Numbered from the stretch's first letter, positions 1-13,463 are shown. The stretch: 64,000 bases of DNA from Stratiolaelaps scimitus (GCA_019614645.1 JABWDB010000001.1:6843501-6907500), one strand, 5' to 3'. Notes: generated by a model from the sequence alone, not told the origin. Numbers and translations: made by a program.

Positions 1-972
1 TGAAAGGTGTGAGTCAACTGCATTATCATACTACATGATGATATTGTCTGAAATCTACTGTAAACACACTACATGAAACATGGCTTCACGTGCGCAGTGA
101 GGGAGACCTATTCAGTTGGTGAGAAGTGTCCTCCCGCATGATAGGATGTCCCTGCGCAAAGAGAACCAACGCTCCATAAGAAAATCTCTCTGAAAGTCAT
201 GTGATTGCGCGAGGTCTCTGGTTCCTTTGCAAAATGAACGATAACATATCGGCTTTGCAGAAAATGCCAGCCGGGTATCTCTTGCTTGCGCAAGTGTCTT
301 AACGCAACACGTACCAATTCATCTGAGGAGGGTATCCCATCGATTGTTTGTCACATTTTACAGTGAATACAACGACCATAAAATAAGGACACGATAGAAC
401 AGTGGCCCAACATGGGCATGTGCTGAAAAACTTCCAACTGAAAACGACAAAACTGTTAATTAATAACTTGATATGCTCGGTATTAGCGTGACTTTGATCG
501 CTGCGGCGCGGCGTTGGCGCTGTCCACTCAAACCTTATTATTATCATTATTTAACTTGAATCACGGAGACATTTTAAGAGATTAGAGAATGATGTTAGCC
601 TGATGGGAATTTCCAGAGCTAATCAGATGATGATAATAATAACAATAATAATAATGGTACAAGTACTGATACTACTTCCGAATCATTAAAAATCTGATCA
701 TATTTCCAGAGAATAGCCATACTACCGAATGAGGTTCCTGGTGCAGTAGCTTGTACTCTACGAGAAATCGACTTAAGACTTACTTAGCTCTATTGTACAA
801 ACACATCATCCAACATAATTGGGATGTCTTATTGTCTTACCTGGTATATCTATTATCGTATGCTTGTTTTTAATGCAATTCGATGCGATGCAATTGCATA
901 ATTGCCCTTACTACGAACCACTTGCTGTCACTACAGCTATTTTGTTAAACAACCAAGCTCTGACTAATGCAG
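1..972. other. no gene recognised
   Basis: Open frames here are short, lie on both strands and show no family motif. An ATT/AAT-rich stretch lies near 630-655. The first exon (with signal peptide) of the cysteine-rich gene that starts at 973 could lie here or beyond the window edge, but I could not identify it. An exon encoding a signal peptide and ending in phase 2 would be expected. Confidence 0.5.
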
Positions 973-2673
973 CGTTTCACCATCATCGACAACAGGTCTG
1001 CCGCCGGTGTCAGGCGGCACAAATTTGATCCCGCCTTCGATAAGCATTACTACAGGATCGTCGAATACGACCACACCTAATACCGGCCCCTCCGTATCAG
1101 GCACGGTGGGAATTGGCGGTCCAGGCAGCGGTATCAGCATCATACTGAACACGCAGGTGGGCAAATTGTCAACGATGTTATTAAATGTGCCCCAGGTTAG
1201 CGTGGGCGATAAACATTTTACAATTTCGGCTTTAAATTGTTATGCGCTATTCAAGTATGATCTGTCACTCGGCGTGTCTGTTCGCACGTCTATGGGTGTG
1301 TCGCTAAAAAAAGAAACGAAATTGCATACGTGATAGACTCTACGGATTTCATTGTCGAAATGCTATGTAGCCTGTGGGAGTCCATTGTTTACGACATACC
1401 GGCAAATATCGGGTAGCGCGGTTAATTTAAAAAAATGCTCATTGGTGCCCCTCTTGCGATGGATCCAGTCTAGTTGGCAATAGCTAATTTAAGTGACAAC
1501 AGTATGGCTCCAATCTTATTTATGGTTCAAAACGACGAGGAGTATTGTAGTGTTTGTTGGCTTGTGTTTCGGCTTTCAGCATTGCTTTCATAATCTGTAA
1601 GGGTTGTCTGGCAAACGAGCTGCTGGATACATTGACCAAAAAAACCATCTCGCATGGGACTTACCACCTACCTCAAGTGTCCAAGGCAAATGCTTAGTGC
1701 AGATAGCGCAGAGTAATATTTACCCTCTTAATATTTACTTCTTTCTCTCACAACTTCTATGCTTCTATCGGCTTTAGCACCGAGTGACGATTGTTTCGCA
1801 AAATATTGAGTACACATGTGGTTTATAAACTCATTCCTGCCACCTTTCAGTTGCCTCCCAATGCAGGCATCTATATTTTGCTTGGATCTTATTTATGGTT
1901 CATGGACACAGACGAGGAAGAGTGGAGTATTTGTTGACACTGAAATTTAATTTACAGGACTGCGCACAGGAGGCGGTTCAATGTCCTGCAGGCTACATGA
2001 TGTCCTTCTGCACAGGATGTCTAGCAAAGTGTACGAAAAACATTGAATCCTTCAGCTTCGCTGCTTTCAAGGAGCACATGAAGATTATCACCGCTCCGGA
2101 CGGATCAAACTGCACTACGAACTTTGTTAGTAATGTTCACCTACTGTCGATGTTTCAAGACGTTCCCAGTTTGCCAGCATTCGGGCTCGGACACATAGCT
2201 AGCTCTAAAGCAAACCAACCGCGAGCGAGAAGCGACCATTCACAAACAAAGACAACATATAGCAACAATAGTGGTTGGCCGGTGGCCACAATCGCAGTTG
2301 AACCAAATCTCAGACGCTATCCCTATGCAGATCACGGCCTTATCAAAACTACCCGCAAGTTTCCGTTACCCCACCTTTGATACGAATTAAGGCAAATCTG
2401 TTCATTTCTGTTAGCTCATATTGTGGCCTGCGTATGAACCTTCAAAATTATCTGCGAATTCATCTTTAGGAGTCACCGATCATATTCAATGCACAATGCC
2501 GTCTAATATCTATATTCATCGCGTTTTGGTTTTATTGCTGCTTGTGGTGCAATGTGATTTTTCAGTTCTCGGTGACGCGCCAGGGCACATGCCGGCTCGG
2601 AAGTTGTGTGACGCCACTCTTCACCCGAAGCTCAAAACTCAAACTGTGTCCGTTGGGTTTGCTTAATTGCTAG
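973..2673 (+). CDS. cysteine-rich, probably secreted protein (three 3' exons; 5' end missing)
   Basis: Three phase-compatible exons: 973-1195 (alternative donor at 1156, same phase), 1958-2125 and 2566-2673, ending in TAG. Acceptors read aatgcag, tttacag and ttttcag; donors read CAG|gttagc (or CAG|gtgggc) and TTT|gttagt. The first exon gives a Ser/Thr/Gly/Pro-rich, low-complexity stretch. The second gives a cysteine cluster around CPAGYMMSFCTGCLAKC and then PDGSNC. The third gives GTCRLGSC and ends in a Cys before the stop. The pairing of PDGxxC with GxCxxGxC is common in small secreted arthropod proteins and in the cysteine-rich ends of reprolysins, so an extracellular disulphide-bonded product is likely. 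This is inference from motif only. No signal peptide exon was found. The third exon overlaps an unrelated open frame with a hydrophobic N-terminus, which I reject. Function unknown. Confidence 0.45.
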
Positions 2674-2686
2674 CCGATTCAATATA

Positions 2687-2714
2687 TCTATCTATATATA
2701 TATATATATATATA
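2687..2714. repeat. (TA)n microsatellite
   Basis: A TATC/TA dinucleotide tract lies just after the stop codon of the cysteine-rich gene, so it probably sits in its 3' UTR or flank. Confidence 0.85.
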
Positions 2715-3278
2715 ATATCGGAAGCCTCTCAAACACTGGGGGTCCAGCGTTCAGGGGGATACGCAGTGAGTTGTCGCTTAGTTGCTTGAGTAGGTTATGA
2801 TGAAATAGCCGAGGTCGACACTAGTCCGGAACGCGTTTTGATCTTCAAGCCTTAATGCACGCTTGAGATGCCAGCCCCACCGAATGATGTCAGAGTAAGC
2901 TGGGAAAGCGTTGGCAGATTATTATTAGTCAGAACCATATTTTTTTGTGAAACATGATCGTTAAAGATAAAAATATTTACAACACAAGGTTATCCAAGAC
3001 AAGAGACAGTCGAATCTCTATACTCGATTGCATCTCATTAACATATGCGGTAAGCAACTCGCTTGCCGAGAAGCAAATGCATTTCGGGTCAGACGACATA
3101 GCGAGAACATTTTAACTCCATGCCAACTATTGAACTTTTCCAGAACCCAAAGTAGGATTTCCTCTATCTCCATTTTGGGTGTTTTTTTTTCTTTTCGCGC
3201 AAAAGGGGAAATTCGGATAAGTTATGTATGGGATAGCTAATCACAATGGGAATGTGGGACACACATTAACATTTATAG

Positions 3279-3575
3279 GTCCATCTATCGATGAAATTTC
3301 TAGACGTTGCCTCTATGCCGATTGCACTCCTTCTCAGTGGACCCAGCAGACCTGCTGCATATAATAGAATAATATCCCACGGTAGCAGTTGTTGTTGTTG
3401 ATGATATTGTTGTTATTTTGTCTTAAAGGCCTGCACGGCGAGGGAACGGGGTGATCTCAGCAGAACAGTGGTGGCATGCGAATACAGGTTGAAGGATTGC
3501 CCTCACTTGTATATTGGGTGCAATCTCGTAAAGTGCAGCGCTATCACACATCCATCGTCTAGCTCATTCGACTAA
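3279..3575 (+). CDS. possible second small cysteine-rich protein (two exons, tentative)
   Basis: Exon 3279-3336 follows atttatag and ends at a weak donor (CA|gtggac, phase 2). Exon 3461-3575 follows gatctcag and ends in TAA. Joined, they read through six cysteines (RRCLYADC, then ACEYRLKDCPHLYIGCNLVKC) and a Ser-rich end. Both splice sites are weak. The second exon could instead start at 3429 after a much better pyrimidine tract (ttgtcttaaag), which keeps the same open frame but breaks the join. The cysteine spacing and the position behind another cysteine-rich gene suggest a small local cluster of secreted peptides. No paralogy between the two can be shown by eye. Confidence 0.25.
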
Positions 3576-6500
3576 TGGCGACCTCTCAATTTCACCAGTT
3601 TACAACAAAAACAACAACGACAACAGCAACCTCAACCATAACAACAACAAAAGAAATCAATCTATGGATAAATGCAGCGAAAACCAGCAGATTCTCAATG
3701 GATTTTGCCATTTCTGCTGCACTAGGTCGTCAAGTCGATTTGATAGACTCTCGGTCACTCCACAACTTCAACTAGCCGATAGGGAGAGTGGCACGAGGGC
3801 GAAAATGAGTCGAACTAAGTCAGAGCGTTGTTTTGAAGTAAGGTGTATTTGCCACGAATGTGGACATCGATATGGTCCGATCGAGACGCCGCTTTTTATT
3901 CAAGGCACTTCTCGTATCTGACGAACAAATGCGGATTAGTGTGTCACGTAGAGCAATGAAACGAGTTCGTGGACATTAAAATTGTCAAATAAAAAAAAAA
4001 CAGGCTTTATTGATACAATTAATCATGTTGCATGGTGTCATTGTGAAGGGTCTTTCAGCAGCAGCTTCGTCATGACCATGGAACCTGCGCTGGTGTAGAC
4101 GTCTAAATCGTCCGCTCGTTTTGAATATACCTAGGATATACAAAGTATGGTATGATATTTTGTTTATTCTAATAATCACGTGTACTTAACAGGATATAGG
4201 TAACAATAGTATTCTAGTATTATTATTGAATAGCTCCCAAATTACAAATTCCATCCTAGTCTGCTATCGTGTCAGTTTATCGTACCAGGAGTTTTGTAAC
4301 TTTTGCCCTCGAATTCTCTAGAGACTCCAAAATGGACTTTTATGGCTCGCTTGTCACTTGCATATCACCTAAAAAGTAAGCCAAATAGACATGGGACGAT
4401 ATGTACATTCTTCAACACCCAAACAAATGAGCAACCCTGAAGGGTTTCTATTTTGTCAACACTAAGTCCGAAGCGTGCTTACCGCGAACTGGTGGACGGG
4501 CGCGTTGGATAGTGAATATGAAATACTTTCTACTGCTTCATACAAGTACTTATGTAGGTATTAAGTAAATGGTAGGATAGTGCCACAATTTTTTTCGGAA
4601 AAACAGCAAACATTGAGTGTAATAGAGCCCATCCTCAGTAAGGTAACATGCTGTACGCCAGGTGTGATAAACGAACGCTAATGTATATTCTTTAAGGGAA
4701 CTATCTTTTTTGCAAACTGAATATATATGATATATATATTTTTTTTGTTTAACTCTAAGGTGTCTATTCACGGGTCATGCCGTTAGAGAGGGGCTGGTGG
4801 ATGCGAAACTTGAGACGATGCAATAACTGAAACGTTTGCAGTTGGAAGGGTTGTGAATATTCTCTAGCCAAGAAGTGCATACACACAAAATAAGCTTGTC
4901 GTTACCAGAGTATCATTTTGATATTAGTCGAGCGCAGGCGAAAACGGATTATAATAAAGAAATGCTCAGATGGTATATGAGTACGCTGGTGTTTTCATTC
5001 GTCGACTTGGGAGGAGTTAGCTATGATAAATGGGTTTGTTGATTTTTTCATAAACTCAGCAAGAATGAATTAGTCGGTGTGAGTCGTTTATGGTAACGGG
5101 CAGTGGTCTGCTTCTCTAGCTATTATATTCTATATTATAAGACGCACAATCATAAAGAGGCAAGGACATGCGTCTATATTTGTATCAACCACCACTTGTT
5201 GCAGGGTCAAACAGGGATATCTACTTCTCGACTAATTTCTGCTGTATATTTGTCGCCCATCTGATGTGTTCCGGGGGAGGTGATATGGTTAGTCAACACA
5301 ATAGCCAGATGAACTCATTCGTGTTTGTTTTGTTCACGTGCAAAAGAAATCGAGAGGCACTTCAGTTATTTTATATAACACTAATATGAATAACTAACAT
5401 CTTCTCGGTGTTATGTTGACTAACAGGAATAAGTCTTCCTCAAATGTCCAACTCATCAACCATTGATCCCTACAATCGCGGCTCGGAAGACTATGCGATC
5501 GTTTGCACGATGCTGTCCACAGGCAACAGCAACAATTCATTCGCTCCTATTTGCAATCATATTCAAATTGTTTGCTGAGCGAACGTCTCTAATAGTGCGG
5601 CAGGGGCCGAGGTCGAATGGACGTGAAGCAACACAGTTTGCGCGCAAACCATTTTATTCAGGTACATCGTTTTATAAGGCTCTAGTGATTGTCAAATACA
5701 TATATAATATTCAATGGTATCACCTGGTAGTTGTAATATTTTCAGCTTGTCTAGCTGTTTTTCTTTTCCAATCATAAACCGCACGCTTGCACAATAACTT
5801 CAGTAGACCACCAGAACTTGGGAAATATTTAGACGTTTGCCTTTCAAACGTGACTGGGCTATCCTGTAACGATGGTCGCAATTTCCAAGCCGGGTATGCG
5901 TGCTACGGAGCTAGATCCCGTTGATAGACTGATCGCGCAAACATTTCATCAGTGCATATGATTGTAGGATAAGGGTGGGGTGGAGGTTTGTTTCCATATG
6001 TGCCTGCATTGGCAAATTTTGGAATACAAAACTGGCCGTCTAACTCCGAATTTGGCATTTTTCCAAACTTTCCGGCTAGCTGCAGTAGCCCAGACGACAA
6101 CCACCCTGTGCATTACGACCTCCACGGTCGTTAGAATCGATTGAGAAATTAGACCGTACAGTGCCAAGCAAACCTAAATCGGATGAAGAGCTTTCGAGGT
6201 ATCCGGACTGAGCCATTGAACCCCATCCTTGCAAGTAATGTCCTGACCAGTAAACGAAGTCGTAACCGTTCGAACGGACATGAAAAACGAAGCACTCGAA
6301 CTTCAGACGACCTCGACCAGAGCGCATCTACGCCATATTCTGAAGATTACTAGATTGTAAACGGGTATTTCTCAAATAACAAATCTTCACACAAAATCAA
6401 ATAAACTAAGTGGATGTCTCACTACGCAATAAACGCACCAGCGGAGTTGCTGTTGATTTGGCCACTTGATATCTTTATTGATGACTGTAACCTATGTTAC

Positions 6501-7036
6501 ACGGCACTCGCGGCCTGATTTTAGCAACCAGAAGCCAAAGCACAGGGCGGAGTATCTACATCAAATGTGCCTTTGTTCTTCCAATCAATGTGAATACTCA
6601 CACACGCACAGATATAATGTTTGTACAGGTTTCTTCGCGTATCGTAACTAAAAAGGGCGCCACAATGTGAAAACATTCGTTTGTTGGTAATGTTAGTGAT
6701 TGAAGTTATTCCCATATCACTCCGGTACCCCGGCGCCGCGTCGGGTGTCTTGCTTCGAACACAATTTTATTGTTTATGAGATTATGTGCAAACCTTACAA
6801 ACGTGGCATTTCCGCACGATCTAGATTTAACTAATACTATACAACTCGATAAATTGTCAAGAATTCTTCCTTCATATTACGCCATCCGGTTTAACTAGAG
6901 GAAGACTGAAAGCTCAATACTGAATTATCGCTTCTCTTGCGTTGTTATAAATGTAATTTTTATACAGTAATTCTCTCCTCCTTGTATCGTGTACCTATCT
7001 AAGAGTCTAGACATCGACACTGGCCAGAGTGTTTAA
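3576..7036. other. no gene that can be supported; possible stray exon near 6.1-6.3 kb
   Basis: Mostly AT-rich DNA with scattered short frames. Around 6080-6330 both strands are open: a minus-strand frame of 83 codons, and a plus-strand stretch after gctgcagtag that runs to a possible donor (TCGAG|gtatcc). I could not decide between them. 3600-3660 is CAA-rich low complexity. Confidence 0.3.
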
Positions 7037-10000
7037 TTATTCGCCATCTGTTGAAAACCGCCCCGTGGGATTGTCTTCCAAAAATTCCAGTATAGCCGTA
7101 ATTTCGGGTTCAAGGTTCCATTGATCATCACCGGCACGGAGAAGCCAACGGGCGCCAGTGCGAGCATATTGCAGATGGGCAACATTACGGTTGATATTGT
7201 CCAGTTCATCTGTCACCTGCTGCCGTAAGCCACTAGTTGACGACACGTCGTCATTCAAGACTCTGGAGACGATGAAATCTCTGAGGTCTTCCAATACATG
7301 TAGAACGGCGTGAATCCGATCTTCGATATGCCGGTACCATCGCTCCTCGAATCTTGTCAGTATGATGTAGGCGGGACGATATTTGGCCTCCATAGTCCTT
7401 CGAAAGGCCTGAACGATTAATTCTGATAGAAAATAGAGGCGCTCACGATCCTATCCTGAAATCGTCGTTTTGTTTAACAAAGAAAGTAAAAACCAGCAGA
7501 CGGCTCATATAAGCATGCCATTCTATACCAATATGATCTTCGATCAACTATTTCAACACGAACCTACTTGCTTTCATTTATTTATCAGTATTTTAACTGT
7601 ATTCAAAGATCCTCACATGGACCAAATGTCGAATGGTTGATACGAGATAATCATAATTACTTCAAAAACAAACCAAGCCCATATATAAAAGGTTCGAAAC
7701 GGGATTCTTTGTAGAGGACAGGGAAGGACCATCTGCCTGTATGTTAGGCTGATTTGTAGTGCTTGTTAAAAAATGTATCGAAAATTCAATTCAAATGCGC
7801 TAAATGTTGGCGTATAGAACAAGATCAAATACACAACTATTTCCGTTTGGCAGATAATAGATAAAATACACTATTGCACACTATCCAATACACGTTTGAT
7901 CGGCTAAAGCATAATACCCTCTGTTATAAATAATAACGCGATATGACCATATATAGACCAAGCTATCTAAAAAAACCAAAAGCTTCTGGTTAGAGGATAA
8001 TCCAACGAACAGATGGTTAATTTTATTGAACCAAATGTTGCAAGATTAATTAGGCAATAGAGAATATTGAAAGAGCCAGGAGAAGGATGTAGCTTACTGG
8101 GAGGCCAGGATTCGCTTAGCAAGGCGTGGTGCCAGCTTACTAACGTCGTCTAGCTAAGAACGCGTGACCTTCGCTAACTAAATTGAGGACGAACGCAAGG
8201 AACGTCGACCGTGCGGCTTACTCGACTTGAATCTACGCACAGACTGAATTTAGCGGGAAATGTGAGATTAACTGCTAGTTCAACATCATAGCTGATCAAC
8301 CTTCTCAAAACAACAAAAGAACCTTCTCTCAACGCGCCAACAGTCAAATTACAACTGAGCAACATGGAACACCCTCTGACATCGTGGACAGCATTTCCTC
8401 CGGGACCCGACACTCGCAAAACACTCCGACGATTTCTAGAATCAGTTGGCCTCGGATGTCTCCGATCGAAAGGGGCGCACGATGCGTTGTCCTTCGAGTA
8501 ACTCTGAACGTTGAACATTATGCACTCCTGCATTATGCTTATGTAGAACAGTACTAGAGTTTGACGTTACACCAGCACGTGTCTCATGTATGCCAGGTAA
8601 ATTGTGTTCGACTTACCGTTTTATAGGAGCGAGAGCATTCAGCGATGATTACCGGGACGGATTAGACTAGCCGCAAGTGTTGACATATTTTTCGACACAA
8701 CCAGGTGTTGAAATGCAACCTCCACATGCCGAGTCAAAACAAGCGAGCTATACATATATTGTTATTGCGCTACATCGCTTGACTTCGTTCGTTAGCCGTG
8801 CGAACCTGTTCAGTCGTAGAGTCGAGACTCGTGCCAGCTACACATGACACGCTCTTGACGCAGTTAGATGCCATATGATGTGCGTTCGTCTTGCCAGTGG
8901 AGAAAAGCGAGTTGGTGATCATCGATGCCTTCAGACTTCGTTTCGTCGCAGCCCACTCCTTCGCATCATAGTTCATTAGCGGAAATGCGATTTGACAACG
9001 CTTACGTTGATTGAGCTTACATCGCTTAAGTTGGTTAGATGAATTCGCCAACCTAGAACCCATGGTGAATGTTCAGGCTGTCTCAAAGCGGAACCGAGTG
9101 AACCTTTGAAAGAACGGGGGGGTGTGGCTTCAACCCTGCGGCGGTGCGATTGGTTTTATAAGCGGAATCCGGCAGAACTTTCCACCACTGGCCGAACCAG
9201 TAGAATAGTAATAAGCGACAAGTACCACTTTGGTCACTGCCCCTCAGACTATAGTTATTTACTGTGTTTACCACTACTGCTTTGTTTTTACATCATTTAA
9301 GTGTTGAATACGCCCGAGTGCTTTGGCTACCCACTCATATTGATCGCTCCTGTGATAAGGCAAGCGACTACGTGCGTGAATATGGACAATGTGTATTATA
9401 TAATAATAGCAACTGGCGCTGCGTATTATGTAATTGTGTCCCTTTCAAATGGCTGTTCACACCAGTTGTCTTGTTGGGGCCTACATGTCATTAAGGATCT
9501 GTAGATATTTTAGGTATGGGGAGGTTGTTTTTTACGAACTATGTAAACGTAAATTTATTTCCAGTTTAAGCTTGCCATTTATGAACAAAGGTTGGTTGAG
9601 TATATATATATATATAATTCGATCGATATCTACTCATATTTTGGCTTGATTCTCCGTCAACCTTTGTCTATAAATGGTACGCTTACTCTCGAAGTGAGTT
9701 TACCTCATTTTCAAATCATATATATAAATTTATCAATTTTGACCATTTTAATCAACGTGGCGCGGAAGACGGTTCCTGACCTGCACGGACACCGAGACCG
9801 CGTAAGCATTGTTGACTGCGGTTGCACTTGACTTTCACGGTTATGGTGCGAGAGGCTCTGGTCGCTTATTATGTGTCTGGGCACTCCAAGTCAAGACTGG
9901 GGCAAAGGGGGGATCCTGTTTATACTCTTTGAATGCCGTTATCAGGGTTAGGAGTCGGCTTTGGGAGTTGATGTCGAATGCAGTAATTGGTCAGCGTTGG

Positions 10001-10283
10001 CCTAGCACTAGTAAACATGAGCAAAAAGGTTTTTAGACCAGTTGCAGGTCGTATACTCAGGCTTCGGAGCACTCCGTACAGAAGTCGAATAGAAGATGTG
10101 TGGTAGGAAGAACGAGTCGTATGGTATAGGGAATGACAACGGCCCGAGAGTATTCTTGAGGAAATGGCACAAGTTGATCAACTGGGCCAGCTTGCGCAGG
10201 AGATCTTCGAAGTCAGCGTTTCGAGAGAGCGTGGCGTCCAGAAAGTGCATCCGAGGAGTCTCAGTGAGGACGCATTCTCTATG
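7037..10283 (-). CDS. unrecognised gene, 3' exons (partial)
   Basis: Read on the minus strand. The last exon, 7408 down to 7037, follows an acceptor (cgttcag) and ends in TAA. It encodes about 123 residues rich in charged residues and Trp, with coding-like composition, for example YIILTRFEERWYRHIEDRIH near its start. A preceding exon, 8435 to 8222, runs from gattctag to a strong donor (CGA|gtaagc) and joins the last exon in phase 0. A further candidate, 10283 to 10080, lies between a catag acceptor and TCT|gtacgg and contains FEDLLRKLAQLINLCHFLKN, which looks helical. Its phase does not fit directly onto the 8.4 kb exon, so an exon is missing or it belongs elsewhere. I do not recognise the protein. 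The region 8770-9063 (minus) is open too but lacks good splice sites. Confidence 0.4.
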
Positions 10284-10381
10284 CTATGACCGTCGGGTGT
10301 GAGTAAGGACTAGGACGTTGAACCTCGAAGTGTGCGAAACGTCAGTGCTTGAGTTTCCCTCGCGTTAATAGTAGTCGTGTT

Positions 10382-10440
10382 ATGGATCTGCACTCTTTCA
10401 AAAGCGTATCGTACCACGCTTTCAAAGAGTGCAGATCCAT
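10382..10440. repeat. near-perfect inverted repeat (hairpin)
   Basis: Two arms of about 24 bases, beginning ATGGATCTGCACTCTTT and ending with its reverse complement, are separated by about 10 bases. There is one mismatch and one inserted A. The transcript of either strand would fold into a long stable stem. Confidence 0.85.
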
Positions 10441-11349
10441 CGACATTAGTCCACAGATGTGTTCTGCGAACTTTCCATTAATTTAAAGGAGCTGTCGTCG
10501 GCGTTCATAGTGGCAGAACCTTTCACTGTTCTTGGGTATCAAATGATAGGTCAAACGACAACCATACGTATAACTCGTATCTTTTAAGAGAATCAGATTC
10601 AAATTGGATCACAACAGCATTACAACAGTCGACACCCTACGCGTTTCACTGATTTGCCATAGGAATTAGCACAGAAAGATAAGATTGCTCTCGACTTCGA
10701 CCCTAGCTCCTGTGAATTACTGATGATAGCGTCAATGTACAGCGAAGGCTATAGGATTCATGATGTTTATCGGCTTACCTAACAAGGATGGTGTATCCTA
10801 GAAAATTAACGATGTTTAAAAAGTTCGAAGATCTTTGCGCGTGCCGGGAATCTGTATGAACTTGTTTTTGTTCCAGCCAAGAACAAAACCAGAGGTCTCT
10901 AAAATCTGGTATGGCTATTCGTGCTGTTTCAATGTGTTGAAGTTGTTCATATCAAACAATTAAGCCGAAAGAGTGGTATGTTAAATGCAACAGGCTGAGG
11001 AAATCTCGAAAGAAATGTGTCGTACCATGGTATCCCAATGGACTAAACCACTTGTTAGGCAAAGAAGGCATTAGTGGTTTGATGCCCCAGCAGTGCGGGG
11101 CTTCCCCCAGAATAGTGTGTGCTCGCGAATATCTCCTTGATGGCCTGTTCGGTGAGAAAATACTCCTGTCCCCTTTTTTGCGTCGACCATTTTCAACTCG
11201 ATCAAAATAAATATCAAAATAAGATTGACGTATGACGACATGGGATGTATTCATGACATAGAATTTTTAGGGCAATATGCATAAGAATGATAATTGTATG
11301 ATCGTACAGGGACACACGCCGCTTCGCTGCGTGTTGCTTTAACTGCAGC

Positions 11350-11376
11350 TCGTTTAATAAACCAATAAACCTTGTA
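11350..11376 (+). mobile_element. retroelement 3'-tail-like fragment
   Basis: TTTAATAAACCAATAAA is the reverse complement of the sequence found at 41380-41396 and 47802-47818. It would be a plus-strand member of the same family, here without the GTAAAG repeats. Confidence 0.3.
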
Positions 11377-12401
11377 CATGGTCCTATGTTTGTCTGTGTC
11401 TCAAATAAATCTGATCACACGCTGCTTAGTAAATGTAAATCACGCCAAAGCCACCCGAGTGCCCCCAAATCAAGGCTAAGAAATCTCTCTTTCTGGCAGA
11501 ACGCATAAAAATGGTCAACATACACATATTGATATGAGATAACTATTGCCAAATTAAAGCTGTGCTTCGCGCCACCTCACGGCGGTCCTCATTCATACGT
11601 GGTACGCTCACAAATGAGCGGAGGAGCACATTGACTTGTCAATGCAATAAATAGTAAACGCGAAACACCGCGAATGGGTTGACCGAATCACTCTGATTCT
11701 CAGGTCACACCTGCCGACCGCCCGCCCGCCCGACCAAGCTGGCTTCTCTAGCAGCCAGCATACTGAGCACTTGCATCTTTCGCGGGATGCTACTTCCACT
11801 GGATGCGGTAGGGAGTTTCCGACGGCGCTCGCGGTACCGTTTGTATCTCCTCCCTCTGGCTCCGCCATAGGTTCGGCCACTCCTGTCCGCTAATGAGCGT
11901 TATCAATATCATCAGTATCAGTGGAAGCACGGCCAGCACCAGCAGTAGCAGCAGCCACAAGAAAACCGGCGACCTCATTGCTCTTGGCCTACGTATCACG
12001 CCTGCTGCTCTCCTCGTCTATGTATCTCTATCTAGACCATAGCTTTTGTTCTCTCACCGGTGTGTTCACCGCGCGCGCGCTTCCCCCTCCCCGCTTGCGA
12101 GCGTTCCCTCTCCTAAGCGACGGTCGTCTGCTTAACCCGCAGCATACCCAAACGACGGGAGTGAGTCTCTGAATGGAGTCTCCCAAACGCAAACAATGGA
12201 TTGGGCCAATTGATCCTGTGCGAGTTACGGTGGCCCGCAGCAGTTGTCTCGGTCGTTGTGTTGAAAGCTGGAAAGGCGCAGGCAGGCAAACCCAGACGTG
12301 GGGAGGAAAATTCGAGTTGTTCAAATTTTGCGCGACAAAAAAATTCCAGTGGTAGGTTTTTGTCGCAGCCCGGTATATCACTCCTTCTCTCTCTTTACAT
12401 A

Positions 12402-12434
12402 CATATATATATATATATATATCTATATATATAG
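12402..12434. repeat. (TA)n microsatellite
   Basis: A pure TA run interrupted by single C or G positions. The Tyr/Ile-rich frames over it are artefacts. Confidence 0.9.
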
Positions 12435-13463
12435 ATACACATATATGCATGTATGTGCAGTGGGCCAGTGTAGACAGAACAGTGTTGAATGGCTAGTGAT
12501 CTTGAGTGTGTGTTTGTGGCGAGGACTTTTTCGCGCAGGGAGCCCGTTTCGTACATCGCCGCACCAGCGTTGAACCATCTGAGCTGAGTGAGTCCTGCGG
12601 GCCATATATGTATGTACAGTCAACGGAACGTTTCTTGTGTTTCGTCTGATCCGGTAATTACAGGGCTAAATGTGGGGCTAAATTAGACAGTGATTTTCGG
12701 AAGATCTATAACAGAGCAATGGTCTGTGCGGTCTGTTCATTTGCTCATGTTGGAAACTGTTCGCTCAGACTCACCTTGGCTTAACACCGATCTCAGGCTG
12801 TTGTATCGCTTTGGTATATTATCACTATTCGATTTATTAGGAAAATAGGTACGATATTTCAGTACGTCGTGCGCAAGTGCGAGACACAAAGTGACCTGAT
12901 GTGAAATGGGGGATAATGTACGCAAGTAGCATGATTACGCTACGGGATCTTTCCAATGTACACTCCTGGCGTACATGTGAACAGTATCAGCGCGCAAATC
13001 AGGTAGAAAATAGATTATGTTCTATTCATGTTGGAACGATTGTCTATAACTAGGTGATCTGTAACTGGCCGACGTATTCGCAAACGTTGAAAGGAAATAC
13101 TTGCTTTACATTTAAAATATCCTCCCTAGGACGGCTGAGCGGCAACCGTCCCTACAAAAATGTTATTACCTACCTACAAACAAACAATGAGAAGGACACT
13201 TCTTCACGGATACTCTAATCACTGTGCGTGTCCGACAATTTCCTTTGAAAGCTGTTCAGGAATCATGGTTCATAGTAGCTGACCGGCATAGATGACCTCA
13301 TAATAAAGCCGTTCGGTTTCTGATCCGCTTAGCTATATGAACGGTTCGCGCTTTTGGATAAGAAACCGGCCTTGTCTAGCTATCGTTGATGTGTCTCAAA
13401 TGGGCCAAAAACAGAAAAAATGGGCCTGGGAATTATTAATCGGGGCAAGTGAATATACTAGGT

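Noticed and set aside
819..1028. Plus-strand frame with hydrophobic start before the cysteine-rich gene
   Set aside because: It starts at a non-ATG codon and its phase and splice sites do not lead into the exon at 973.
2496..2666. Open frame with a signal-peptide-like start and RKLC, resembling an insulin-like B chain
   Set aside because: The hydrophobic run is the pyrimidine tract before the acceptor at 2565. The expected second Cys of a B chain is absent, and the alternative frame after the acceptor is cysteine-rich and ends in a stop.
3575..3775. Thr-rich frame
   Set aside because: Produced by a CAA/ACA repeat.
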